Source of the DNA: Candidatus Kapaibacterium sp.
Lineage (GTDB): Bacteria > Bacteroidota > Ignavibacteria > Kapaibacteriales > UBA4661
DNA: 47,023 nt
Assembly (NCBI GenBank): GCA_025358765.1
Contig: JANYIG010000108.1
Location: 1-47,023 of the forward strand
Reading direction: 5' to 3'
Both the position numbers and the translations under genes were made by a program. Shown here piece after piece: positions 25,176-32,250 of the stretch (the stretch's first letter is position 1; every line of letters begins with the position of its first letter). The notes beneath the pieces were generated by a model. The model had not been told where the DNA came from and did not search any database. It saw nothing but the letters and a program-made list of their open reading frames with translations.

Positions 25176-25232
25176 AGAGAACATGTCCTTGATTATTCAG
25201 TTTGTTCAAGAATGAACAATATGGTTCTGCAA

Positions 25233-25658
25233 TTAGGTTTCAACAACTTTTGTTGCCACGCCAGCACACACGCCCGATGGGGTTTTACCGACGACATACA
25301 CATCAATATCCATCGCGCCCAAGCGGAATACTTTCACCTCACTCAGTAAATCTTGAATGACGATTTTGAGGTTTTGGAACCGTTTGACGTGTTCGTGTTC
25401 GCCGTCGTCCATCCACTCTTCTTCGCGAGTAACACCTTCGAAAAAACGGTCGAGTGTGGTTTCTTCAATGGGCGTACCAACCTTGTTGCGCGTGACTAAC
25501 AAGAGTTTTTCTTTCGTCAAATCTCGAAGACTTTGCCAATAAATAAAGGTAAACACTGCGTCCGTTTCGCTCGGATACAAGAGTCCGTCGGTTGCTTCTA
25601 AAAGTTGCGCCTGTAAAGCCTTCTCTTCCTCGCTTGGTGCGTGTATCGGAGTATTCAT
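25233..25658 (-). CDS. Nuclease A inhibitor (NuiA)-family protein
   Basis: A 141-residue protein that follows the NuiA pattern from end to end: LLEATDGLLYPSETDAVFTFIYW, the FFEGVTREEEWMDD segment, and the diagnostic tail VFRLGAMDIDVYVVGKTPSGVCAGVATKVVET. In Anabaena, NuiA is a tight inhibitor of the sugar-nonspecific nuclease NucA. No NucA-like nuclease (DRGH motif) is in the window, so the target here is unknown. No signal peptide. The ATG at 25658 has GGGA six bases upstream; one at 25670 adds four residues without a site. It sits between PepSY and FKBP genes on the same strand with no functional link visible. Confidence 0.85.
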   Translation of the reverse strand: MNTPIHAPSEEEKALQAQLLEATDGLLYPSETDAVFTFIYWQSLRDLTKEKLLLVTRNKVGTPIEETTLDRFFEGVTREEEWMDDGEHEHVKRFQNLKIVIQDLLSEVKVFRLGAMDIDVYVVGKTPSGVCAGVATKVVET

Positions 25659-25712
25659 AGATGATCCCATCGAAAATGAAAAACAAAATTTCGATTTGCG
25701 TTCAGCGCTACA

Positions 25713-26057
25713 TTAATCTACACGAATAAGTTCAACATCGAACAACAATGTTGCGTTTGGCGGAATCACCCGTCCCGCACCACGTGCTCCATAGCCAAGA
25801 TTCGCCGGTATAATCAAACGACGCTTGCCGCCAACCTGCATCGTTGCTACGCCTTCATCCCAGCCCGCTATCACTTGTCCGACACCAATGGTGAACGCAA
25901 ATGGCTCGTCACGGTCAACGGAGCTGTCGAATTTTGTTCCGTTTTCTAATGTACCGGTGTAATGAACGGTGACGCGTTGTCCGCGTTCTGGCGATGCGCT
26001 CGTTCCGACCACGATGTCGGCGTATTGCAAGCCTGACGGCATTGTGACTGTATCCAT
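25713..26057 (-). CDS. FKBP-type peptidyl-prolyl isomerase domain
   Basis: A 114-residue single FKBP domain: [91 protein letters not shown]. All the core aromatic pocket residues (Y, F, D, V-I-W, Y, F) are present, so it should isomerise X-Pro bonds. The ATG at 26057 has GGAG nine bases upstream and would make a cytoplasmic protein. However, the frame is open upstream to a TAG near 26118 and encodes FIAACSKP, the end of a lipoprotein signal, whose beginning lies in the next frame (see the entry for 25713-26173). So the gene is probably a lipoprotein gene broken by one base. Confidence 0.85.
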   Translation of the reverse strand: MDTVTMPSGLQYADIVVGTSASPERGQRVTVHYTGTLENGTKFDSSVDRDEPFAFTIGVGQVIAGWDEGVATMQVGGKRRLIIPANLGYGARGAGRVIPPNATLLFDVELIRVD

Positions 26058-26173
26058 GTTGTGAAGCTCCGTGAGTTTTGCAATGGTTCTCGTTGGTTTG
26101 CTACACGCAGCAATAAACTACTTGCAAGCGATCCAACAATGAGCATTGCGATAATAAAAGATGATTTTTTCAA
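25713..26173 (-). pseudogene. Reconstructed FKBP lipoprotein gene with a one-base frameshift
   Basis: A TTG at 26173 opens KKSSFIIAMLIVGSLAS; the FKBP frame a few bases on reads [20 protein letters not shown] and then the FKBP domain. Adding one T to the TTT run (26115-26117, AAA on plus) joins them into a normal lipoprotein signal with lipobox IAAC and Cys24. This could be a true mutation, a sequencing error, or, less likely, programmed slippage. The initiating TTG has no ribosome site. The gene begins 25 bases after the pyrG stop. Confidence 0.65.
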
Positions 26174-26198
26174 GTGTTTACCATAGAGTGAATTATAT

Positions 26199-27836
26199 TC
26201 AAGCAGTAGCTTTGGAAGCGTGTACTAACGCCGCACCAATAAAATTGACAAACAATGGATGCCCTTCGACCGCACGAGATTTTAATTCGGGGTGAAACTG
26301 ACAACCGACAAACCAGGGATGGTCGGCTAATTCCATCATTTCTACTAACCGTCCATCGGGTGAAACGCCGCTTAGTATCATGCTGTGCTTCTCCAACGTT
26401 TCCCGAAATTCATTATTAACCTCGTAACGGTGACGATGGCGTTCGCGGATGATTTGGGATTTGTATGCCTCGTGCGCCTTTGTTCCTTCTTTCAGCACAC
26501 ATGGATAAGAACCGAGCCGCATCGTGCCTCCTTTGCTTGTAATAGAACGTTGTTCGGGCAGGAAGTCAATCACGCTTTGCTTCGTTTTCTTAAATTCCGA
26601 CGAATTTGCTAATTTCAAACCGCATACGTTTCGTGCGTACTCAATCACCGCGCATTGCATTCCCAAACAGATGCCGAAAAATGGGATATTATTCTCTCGC
26701 ACGTGCTGTATAGCCGTAATTTTGCCTTCAATTCCTCGCGCGCCAAAGCCCGGACCAACCAAAATACCATCCAAGCCTTTCAGCTTTTCGTCAACATTTT
26801 CGGTCGTAATGCCTTCCGAATCCACCCACTGAATGTTCACACGGGCATTATTGAGCGCACCCGCATGAATAAACGCCTCTGCGATGCTTTTGTACGCGTC
26901 TTGGTGCTGGACGTATTTGCCCACAAAGCCGACCGTCACGCTGTGTCGAGGCTTTTTTACTTTTTGCACGAACTTCGACCATGCGGTCAATTCCGGCTTA
27001 GAGCTGTGAAAATTTAACTTCCGACAGACAATATCATCCAACTTTACCTTTGCATACAGCATCGGTACTTCGTAAATCGTTTCCGCATCGGATGCCTCAA
27101 CCACTGCGTCCTCGTCCACGTTACAGAAAAGTGCAATCTTCGAGCGAACCTCTTTGCCAAGGTCTTCCTCGCAACGACACACAAGGATATCAGGCTGAAT
27201 GCCGTATTCCATCAGCATCCGAACGGAGTGTTGTGTTGGTTTGGTCTTGATTTCGCCGGCAGCTTTGATGTAAGGAACGTAGGTCAGGTGAATGAAAATT
27301 GAATTTCCCCTGCCAATCTGCAAATTCAGTTGCCGAGCAGCTTCCAGAAACGGCATAGATTCAATATCACCGACGGTTCCGCCCAATTCGATAATCACCA
27401 CGTCGTATTTTTTATCATAGACCGTCATGCGCCGCTTTATTTCATCCGTAATATGCGGTACAACCTGAACTGTTTTACCTAAATATTTTCCCTCGCGTTC
27501 GCGGGTGATGACCTCAAAATAAATCTGCCCCGTGCTAACGCTGTTGTTGCGCGACATATTTTCGTGAATGAATCGCTCGTAATGCCCCAAATCAAGGTCG
27601 GTTTCGGCTCCGTCTTCCGTCACATACACCTCGCCGTGTTGGTACGGGTTCATTGTTCCTGGGTCAACATTGATATAAGGGTCGAACTTCATAATCGTCA
27701 CCGTATGCCCGCGCTCTTTGAGCAGCAAGCCTAATGATGCAGATGTGATGCCCTTTCCGAGCGACGACAACACGCCACCCGTAATAAAAATGTACTTTGT
27801 TTTCGACCGCGATGTTGACAATGTTGACCGTGCCAC
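26199..27836 (-). CDS. pyrG: CTP synthase
   Basis: A 545-residue CTP synthase, which makes CTP from UTP, ATP and glutamine. The amidoligase domain opens [23 protein letters not shown] and contains [38 protein letters not shown]; the glutaminase domain has the nucleophile cysteine in GICLGMQ and the HPE dyad in FHPELKS near the end. The GTG at 27836 is chosen because AAGGA lies seven bases before it and the protein then begins about 14 residues ahead of the conserved KYIF; the longer frame up to 27929 adds a hydrophobic leader without sense. Cytoplasmic. It lies downstream of recX with a 108-base gap. Confidence 0.97.
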   Translation of the reverse strand: MARSTLSTSRSKTKYIFITGGVLSSLGKGITSASLGLLLKERGHTVTIMKFDPYINVDPGTMNPYQHGEVYVTEDGAETDLDLGHYERFIHENMSRNNSVSTGQIYFEVITREREGKYLGKTVQVVPHITDEIKRRMTVYDKKYDVVIIELGGTVGDIESMPFLEAARQLNLQIGRGNSIFIHLTYVPYIKAAGEIKTKPTQHSVRMLMEYGIQPDILVCRCEEDLGKEVRSKIALFCNVDEDAVVEASDAETIYEVPMLYAKVKLDDIVCRKLNFHSSKPELTAWSKFVQKVKKPRHSVTVGFVGKYVQHQDAYKSIAEAFIHAGALNNARVNIQWVDSEGITTENVDEKLKGLDGILVGPGFGARGIEGKITAIQHVRENNIPFFGICLGMQCAVIEYARNVCGLKLANSSEFKKTKQSVIDFLPEQRSITSKGGTMRLGSYPCVLKEGTKAHEAYKSQIIRERHRHRYEVNNEFRETLEKHSMILSGVSPDGRLVEMMELADHPWFVGCQFHPELKSRAVEGHPLFVNFIGAALVHASKATA

Positions 27837-27944
27837 AGAAAATTCCTTGCTCGTATTGTGAAGTGTGAAGGTTAAGAATTGAACACACACCAAACTTGCA
27901 AACTTAACAAAAAACACCGTCTGGCTCAAATGGGAAATTATTCT

Positions 27945-28655
27945 TTATTCATCGTTGCTCGTATCGTTTTCATTGTTGCTGCTCTCCGCCTTGTTTTGAA
28001 GCACTTCTTCGAGTACTTCTTCAACAACAATACGAATCACATCCCAACCAAAACCTTGTCGTTGTAAATAACCCACAAGTGCTTGTTTGCGCTTTTCGGG
28101 GTCTTTACGAGCGAGCGAGCGAAGTTTTTTTTCGGCGACAGCACGAGCGGATGTAAGGTTTGTATCCGCCGCGGACTCGTTTGCAAAAGTTTCTGCCAAC
28201 ACATCCTCAATATCAAATTTTGCAATGCCGCGCTTGCGAAGTTCGGTTTTTAGCCGCTCTGTGCTAAATGCTTTCCGTGCGAGCGTGTCACGAATGAACA
28301 TCCGCGCATATTCCTTGTCGTCCAAATAGTCAAGCTCGTACAAGAAATTCACAGCGTAGTCAGCTTCCTCAGCTGTATAATTCTTTTTGAGCATGGCGCG
28401 GCGTACTTGCTCAGCAGTGCGCGGCTTGTAGGAAACGTAATGATACGCAGCCTGCTTGAGTTGCATGAGGTCTTCCTGCGCCTGCAATCGGTCAAGCTCG
28501 GCACGGCTCAATATCTTACCTTTGGCGAGTTTGAATTGGAGCGCTACGTCCATCTCGCATCCAAACGCAAATTCGCCATTGATAAACACCGACACCCGTG
28601 ACGGATTCCGTTTTTGTGCCGAAAGCGAGGTGACGATGAGTTGCTCGGAAGTCAC
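27945..28655 (-). CDS. recX: Regulatory protein RecX
   Basis: A 236-residue protein built of three-helix RecX repeats: LKQAAYHYVSYKPRTAEQVRRAMLKKNYTAEEADYAVNFLYELDYLDDKEYARMFIRDTLARKAFSTERLKTELRKRGI and a third repeat near VAEKKLRSLARKDPEKRKQALVGYLQRQGFGWDVIR. RecX binds RecA filaments and limits their activity. The N-terminal 60 residues (VTSLSAQKRNPSRVSVFINGEFAFG) are the usual FCB-type extension. The protein is longer than the 150-residue E. coli form but normal for this group. recA is not in the window; pyrG is the next gene downstream. Confidence 0.92.
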   Translation of the reverse strand: MTSEQLIVTSLSAQKRNPSRVSVFINGEFAFGCEMDVALQFKLAKGKILSRAELDRLQAQEDLMQLKQAAYHYVSYKPRTAEQVRRAMLKKNYTAEEADYAVNFLYELDYLDDKEYARMFIRDTLARKAFSTERLKTELRKRGIAKFDIEDVLAETFANESAADTNLTSARAVAEKKLRSLARKDPEKRKQALVGYLQRQGFGWDVIRIVVEEVLEEVLQNKAESSNNENDTSNDE

Positions 28656-28664
28656 ACGATTACT

Positions 28665-28774
28665 GGTTGATTGGTCATTGGTTAATTAGCCATTGGTCAT
28701 TGGTTGATTGGTCGTGAGACGATATTGTACAGAACGTCACCAATGACAAATGCACTAATGACGAATGACGTGTA
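28665..28774. repeat. TTGGTCATTGG-type simple repeats
   Basis: Between recX and the epimerase gene, ATTGGTCATTGGTT occurs twice (from 28670 and 28692), with GGTTGATTGGTC either side, and inverted forms such as CACCAATGACAAATG and CTAATGACGAATGAC follow at 28738-28769. The block can fold on itself. Similar degenerate ATTGGTCATTGG strings are common intergenic filler in FCB genomes. Confidence 0.7.
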
Positions 28775-28775
28775 C

Positions 28776-29714
28776 TCACAAACCCATCTTTTTCTTGAAA
28801 TACTCCAATGTCTTCGCAAGTCCTTCGCGGCGTTGCACTCGCGGCTCCCATCCAAGAATCCGTTGAGCGCGTTCGATGTTCGGTTGGCGGATTTTGGGGT
28901 CATCCTGTGGAAGCGGCTTAAACACAATATTGCTTTTCGAGCCTGTGAGTTCGATGATTTCTTTCGCAAGCTCCAGCATCGTGATTTCATCAGGATTGCC
29001 GATGTTTACGGGATCGGTCTCGTCGGACATCAGGAGGCGATAAATACCGTCCACCAAATCATCCACGTAGCACACAGAACGGGTTTGACTGCCGTCGCCA
29101 AAAACTGTAACGGGTTCGCCGCGAAGCGCTTGCGACAAAAACGCCGGAATCGCCCGCCCGTCCTCAATTCTCATGCGTGGTCCGTAGGTATTAAAGATGC
29201 GGATAATACGCGTTTCAACACCATGATAGCGATGATACGCCATTGTCATTGCTTCGGCAAAGCGCTTTGCTTCGTCATAGACACCACGAATGCCTATCGG
29301 GTTCACGTTGCCCCAATAGCTTTCTTCCTGCGGGTGAACAAGTGGGTCGCCATAAACCTCGCTTGTGCTTGCTATCAGGAACCGTGCGCCTTTTGCGTGA
29401 GCAAGCCCTAATGCTTTGTGTGTGCCAAGCGAGCCGACTTTGAGCGTTTGAATAGGTACTTTGAGATAATCAATGGGCGAGGCAGGAGAGGCAAAATGTA
29501 GAATGTAGTTGACTTCCCCAGCAACATAAATATATTCGGTCACGTCGTGTTTTACAAATTGAAACTGCGGATTGCCAATAAGGTGTGCTATATTATCCGG
29601 CTCGCCGGTGATGAAGTTATCCATGCACACAACCTCGAAGCCTTCGCCAAGAAATTTTTCACACAAATGCGACCCCAAAAAACCAGCCCCTCCGGTGATT
29701 AAGACTCTTGCCAT
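28776..29714 (-). CDS. UDP-glucuronate decarboxylase (UDP-xylose synthase)-like NAD-dependent epimerase
   Basis: A 312-residue extended SDR. GGAGFLG at 8-14 binds NAD; the catalytic set is T117-S-E119 in [11 protein letters not shown] and Y146/K150 in YDEAKR. The strings [36 protein letters not shown] and [10 protein letters not shown] are typical of the UDP-xylose synthase branch rather than GalE or RmlB (E119 is the residue that helps decarboxylation). It would convert UDP-glucuronate to UDP-xylose for cell-surface glycan. No other glycan genes are adjacent. It is divergent from the response regulator at 29939, and the 224-base gap has the promoter region of both. Confidence 0.88.
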   Translation of the reverse strand: MARVLITGGAGFLGSHLCEKFLGEGFEVVCMDNFITGEPDNIAHLIGNPQFQFVKHDVTEYIYVAGEVNYILHFASPASPIDYLKVPIQTLKVGSLGTHKALGLAHAKGARFLIASTSEVYGDPLVHPQEESYWGNVNPIGIRGVYDEAKRFAEAMTMAYHRYHGVETRIIRIFNTYGPRMRIEDGRAIPAFLSQALRGEPVTVFGDGSQTRSVCYVDDLVDGIYRLLMSDETDPVNIGNPDEITMLELAKEIIELTGSKSNIVFKPLPQDDPKIRQPNIERAQRILGWEPRVQRREGLAKTLEYFKKKMGL

Positions 29715-29831
29715 ATATCACAATCCTTGCGATTTGATAGAAGAAAACAGTATATTTTTGTGTGCAAAGTTACAGATTTTTTTGAAAGCCGCTCAGGGTT
29801 CTTTATTTTGAAATAAAATTCCGCTAAATTT

Positions 29832-29905
29832 CTTGGTTCATACACGATTTCGTGCATACATTTGTGGTGCACACGAACAGTTTCGTGCGTTTATCCCGAA
29901 CCAAG
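29832..29905 (+). promoter_or_regulatory. Nested inverted repeats, potential structured leader
   Basis: CTTGGTTC (29832-29839) pairs exactly with GAACCAAG (29898-29905). Inside lie CACGA-TT-TCGTG (843-847/850-854) and CACGAA-CAGT-TTCGTG (872-877/882-887). As RNA this makes an outer stem with two hairpins, ending 33 bases before the ATG at 29939; as DNA it offers repeated CACGA/TCGTG half-sites. Either a structured 5' leader or an operator cluster. Confidence 0.4.
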
Positions 29906-29938
29906 GGCTTGTTCATGCTATCTTTAGAGGACATATCA

Positions 29939-30349
29939 ATGAAGATGCTCATTCTTGAAGACGATTTTTTTCACCGTAAACTCATGGTGCGTCTGCTGGC
30001 ACAGTTTGGCGAGTGCGATGTCTCATCCACCGGACCCGAGTGTGTTGACGTGTTCACCAAAGCGCTTGCGAATGATGTAACGTTTGACGTAGTGTTCTTG
30101 GACATCATGGTTCCGGGCATGGATGGTCAAAAAGTGCTGCGAGCTATCCGCGACATTGAGCAACAGCACGACATTGGAAAAGATCATCCACGCCGCGCAA
30201 AAGTCGTGATGGTCACGGCACTCAGCGACAAGCAGAACATCACAACAGCCTACCAAGAAAGCTGTGATGCGTATTTGATTAAGCCATATGACGAAGCAAA
30301 GCTTGTGGACACGCTCCGCAAACTTGGTTTGGATGTGGCAAAAAAATAA
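29939..30349 (+). CDS. Single-domain response regulator (CheY-like)
   Basis: A 136-residue receiver domain with no output domain. Acidic residues E7-D8-D9 open the fold; the phosphorylated aspartate is D55 in VVFLDIMVPGMDG; T (VMVTALSD) and K (AYLIKPYDE) complete the switch set. The ATG at 29939 is chosen for the GAGGA site seven bases upstream and the family's MxxLILEDD opening; the frame is open 87 bases further back through the inverted-repeat region, which argues against that extension. It precedes a receiver-kinase gene by 111 bases and may be part of the same phosphorelay. Confidence 0.93.
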   Translation: MKMLILEDDFFHRKLMVRLLAQFGECDVSSTGPECVDVFTKALANDVTFDVVFLDIMVPGMDGQKVLRAIRDIEQQHDIGKDHPRRAKVVMVTALSDKQNITTAYQESCDAYLIKPYDEAKLVDTLRKLGLDVAKK

Positions 30350-30460
30350 CGCGACACAACACAATACAGCCCACATACGGTGTTTAGAACAGCTCCAATG
30401 CTGACAATAGAGGGACTTTTCGGGTTACTTTTTGGCATTTGCATACCGTTTCAACCGATT

Positions 30461-31576
30461 ATGAAAAAGATTCTTGTTATCGAGGACGACGCAAGCCTTC
30501 GGGAATTCATGATTAAATATTTTCTGGAAAAACAAGGCTATGCTGTTATCACAGCGGAAAATGGCGCTGTCGGCTTAGAAAAAGCAAAACACGACATACC
30601 GGATTTGATTATCTCCGATATTATGATGCCACAAATGAATGGCTACGAGGTATTACGTGCGCTACAGCAAAGCCCCGACACGGCAGAAATTCCGTTTATT
30701 TTCCTCACGGCAATGAGCAACCGCTCGGACATCCGCAACGGCATGAATCTTGGTGCTGACGACTTTCTGGTGAAGCCGTTTATGAGCCAAGAACTATTGA
30801 ACGCTATCAATAAGCGTTTCGAGAAAAAAGCTAAACTCGAAATCCGTGCGAATCAAAGGCTCGAAAATCTCCGCGAGAAAATAGCCCGTGTGCTGCCACA
30901 CGAGTTCCGAACGCCGCTTTCGACGATTTTAGGTGTGTCGAACATTTTATTGGAAGAATGCGATGATATGCCGAAAGACGAACTCAAGGAAATGCTTACC
31001 TTTTTGAACGTGTCTGCAAAGCGCTTGAATAGGCTTATTGAGAACTACCTGCTGTATGTTAGTCTTGAAAATATCGTTGATTTCGAGGAACTTCGCAGTG
31101 CCTCCGTGATGGTCTCCAAAGAATTTATTCTTGAGCAGTTCGCCCAACAAGCACAGCGTTACGACCGAGTATCCGACCTTGTGGTGGAAGGTATCCCCGA
31201 TGACGACAGTATTTCCATCGCTATTTCTGAGCCACATTTTGTTAAGCTTATTGAGGAAGTCTGCGATAATGCCTGCAAATTCTCCGAGAAAGACACGCCA
31301 ATTCACATTACGTTATCCACGAGAGGAAATAGTTACGTTATATCTTGTAGCAATGCGGGCGTAGGCATGACGCACCAGCAAATTCAGGAAATCGGTGCAT
31401 TCATGCAATTCGAGCGCGAACTCCGCGAGCAACAAGGTGCAGGATTAGGATTGGTACTGGCACGAAAAATTGTGGAATTGCACGATGGCTCATTAACTAT
31501 CGAAAGCATTCCTCATGTGAGTACGACGTTCCGAATCACGCTCCCTATTGCCGTAAACGAACTTTCCTATACGTAA
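30461..31576 (+). CDS. Receiver-histidine kinase (REC-HisKA-HATPase)
   Basis: A 371-residue soluble protein with an N-terminal receiver (D53 in LIISDIMMPQMNG, K105 in FLVKPF), a coiled linker, the phospho-acceptor H147 in VLPHEFRTPLSTILG, and an ATPase domain with the N box EEVCDNACKF and the glycine box GAGLGLVLARKIVELHDG. Receiver-first kinases take their input from another kinase's phosphate rather than from a ligand. There is no membrane segment. The ATG at 30461 begins the receiver (MKKILVIEDD); the frame before it lacks sense. The kinase probably works with the CheY-like protein encoded just upstream. Confidence 0.9.
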   Translation: MKKILVIEDDASLREFMIKYFLEKQGYAVITAENGAVGLEKAKHDIPDLIISDIMMPQMNGYEVLRALQQSPDTAEIPFIFLTAMSNRSDIRNGMNLGADDFLVKPFMSQELLNAINKRFEKKAKLEIRANQRLENLREKIARVLPHEFRTPLSTILGVSNILLEECDDMPKDELKEMLTFLNVSAKRLNRLIENYLLYVSLENIVDFEELRSASVMVSKEFILEQFAQQAQRYDRVSDLVVEGIPDDDSISIAISEPHFVKLIEEVCDNACKFSEKDTPIHITLSTRGNSYVISCSNAGVGMTHQQIQEIGAFMQFERELREQQGAGLGLVLARKIVELHDGSLTIESIPHVSTTFRITLPIAVNELSYT

Positions 31577-31715
31577 GACGAATTGATGATAGTCACAGAG
31601 CATTTTTCTCTCTATCACCCGTAACCCCGTGCCGCCGTAGGCTTCATGCCTTTTTCGTGTCATGCCTCCCTTGACAGACAGGCGGACATACTTCGTAATC
31701 ACGTCTTCCATTTTC

Positions 31716-32165
31716 ATGAGTAATCGAGTATCTTTTTCTGCTCCCAAACGCAGCGATTTTCATTGTTTCGTCACTATAGATGTGCAATGGGGCGAGATGG
31801 ATGCCCTTGGGCATGTGAATAATATCATATATTTTCGCTATTTCGAGACGGGGCGCATCAAATACCTTGAAGCTATTGGTGTGGCAAATTTTGGCGAGCG
31901 AAATGACGTTCCGGTTTTGGCACATGTTGAGCTAAACTATCGCGCCCAAGTCACATATCCATCACGATTGGATGTTGGTATTCGTGTGCCTGAACTGAGA
32001 AATCGCTCATTTGTGATGGATTGTGCGATATTCTTCGCCGGCACAGACACGCTCGCCGCCGATGGAACTTCGGCGACTGTGTGGATAGACAAAACCACCG
32101 GCAAAGCAATTCCCCTGCCAGAACAGCTGCGAAGCAGGATTGCGGAGTTTGAGAAGAAAACATAG
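31716..32165 (+). CDS. Acyl-CoA thioesterase (4-hydroxybenzoyl-CoA thioesterase-like hotdog fold)
   Basis: A 149-residue hotdog-fold protein. The active-site segment is VQWGEMDALGHVNNIIYFRYFETGRIKYLEAIG, with D in MDALGHVNN as the catalytic residue of this family. VELNYRAQVTYPSRLDVGIRVPELRNRSF forms the following strands. It should hydrolyse an acyl-CoA of unknown chain. The ATG at 31716 (MSNRVSFSAPKRS) gives the normal length; the longer frame from 31662 adds 18 residues of no visible sense. No fatty-acid genes are adjacent, so a housekeeping role is likely. Confidence 0.88.
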   Translation: MSNRVSFSAPKRSDFHCFVTIDVQWGEMDALGHVNNIIYFRYFETGRIKYLEAIGVANFGERNDVPVLAHVELNYRAQVTYPSRLDVGIRVPELRNRSFVMDCAIFFAGTDTLAADGTSATVWIDKTTGKAIPLPEQLRSRIAEFEKKT

Positions 32166-32250
32166 CGCTGTGCCGAATACAATATTTATTCCCACAACGT
32201 GAGAAATCATGCGGAGTACAGACCGTTTCGTCTGCAAACAGAAGAACATC

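Noticed and set aside
28665-28774. Possible CRISPR array in the ATTGGTCATTGG region
   Set aside because: Repeats are short, degenerate and inverted, with no regular spacers.
29852-29938. Upstream extension of the CheY-like gene
   Set aside because: The extension reads through the inverted-repeat block, receivers start at MKMLILEDD, and a good ribosome site precedes the ATG at 29939.
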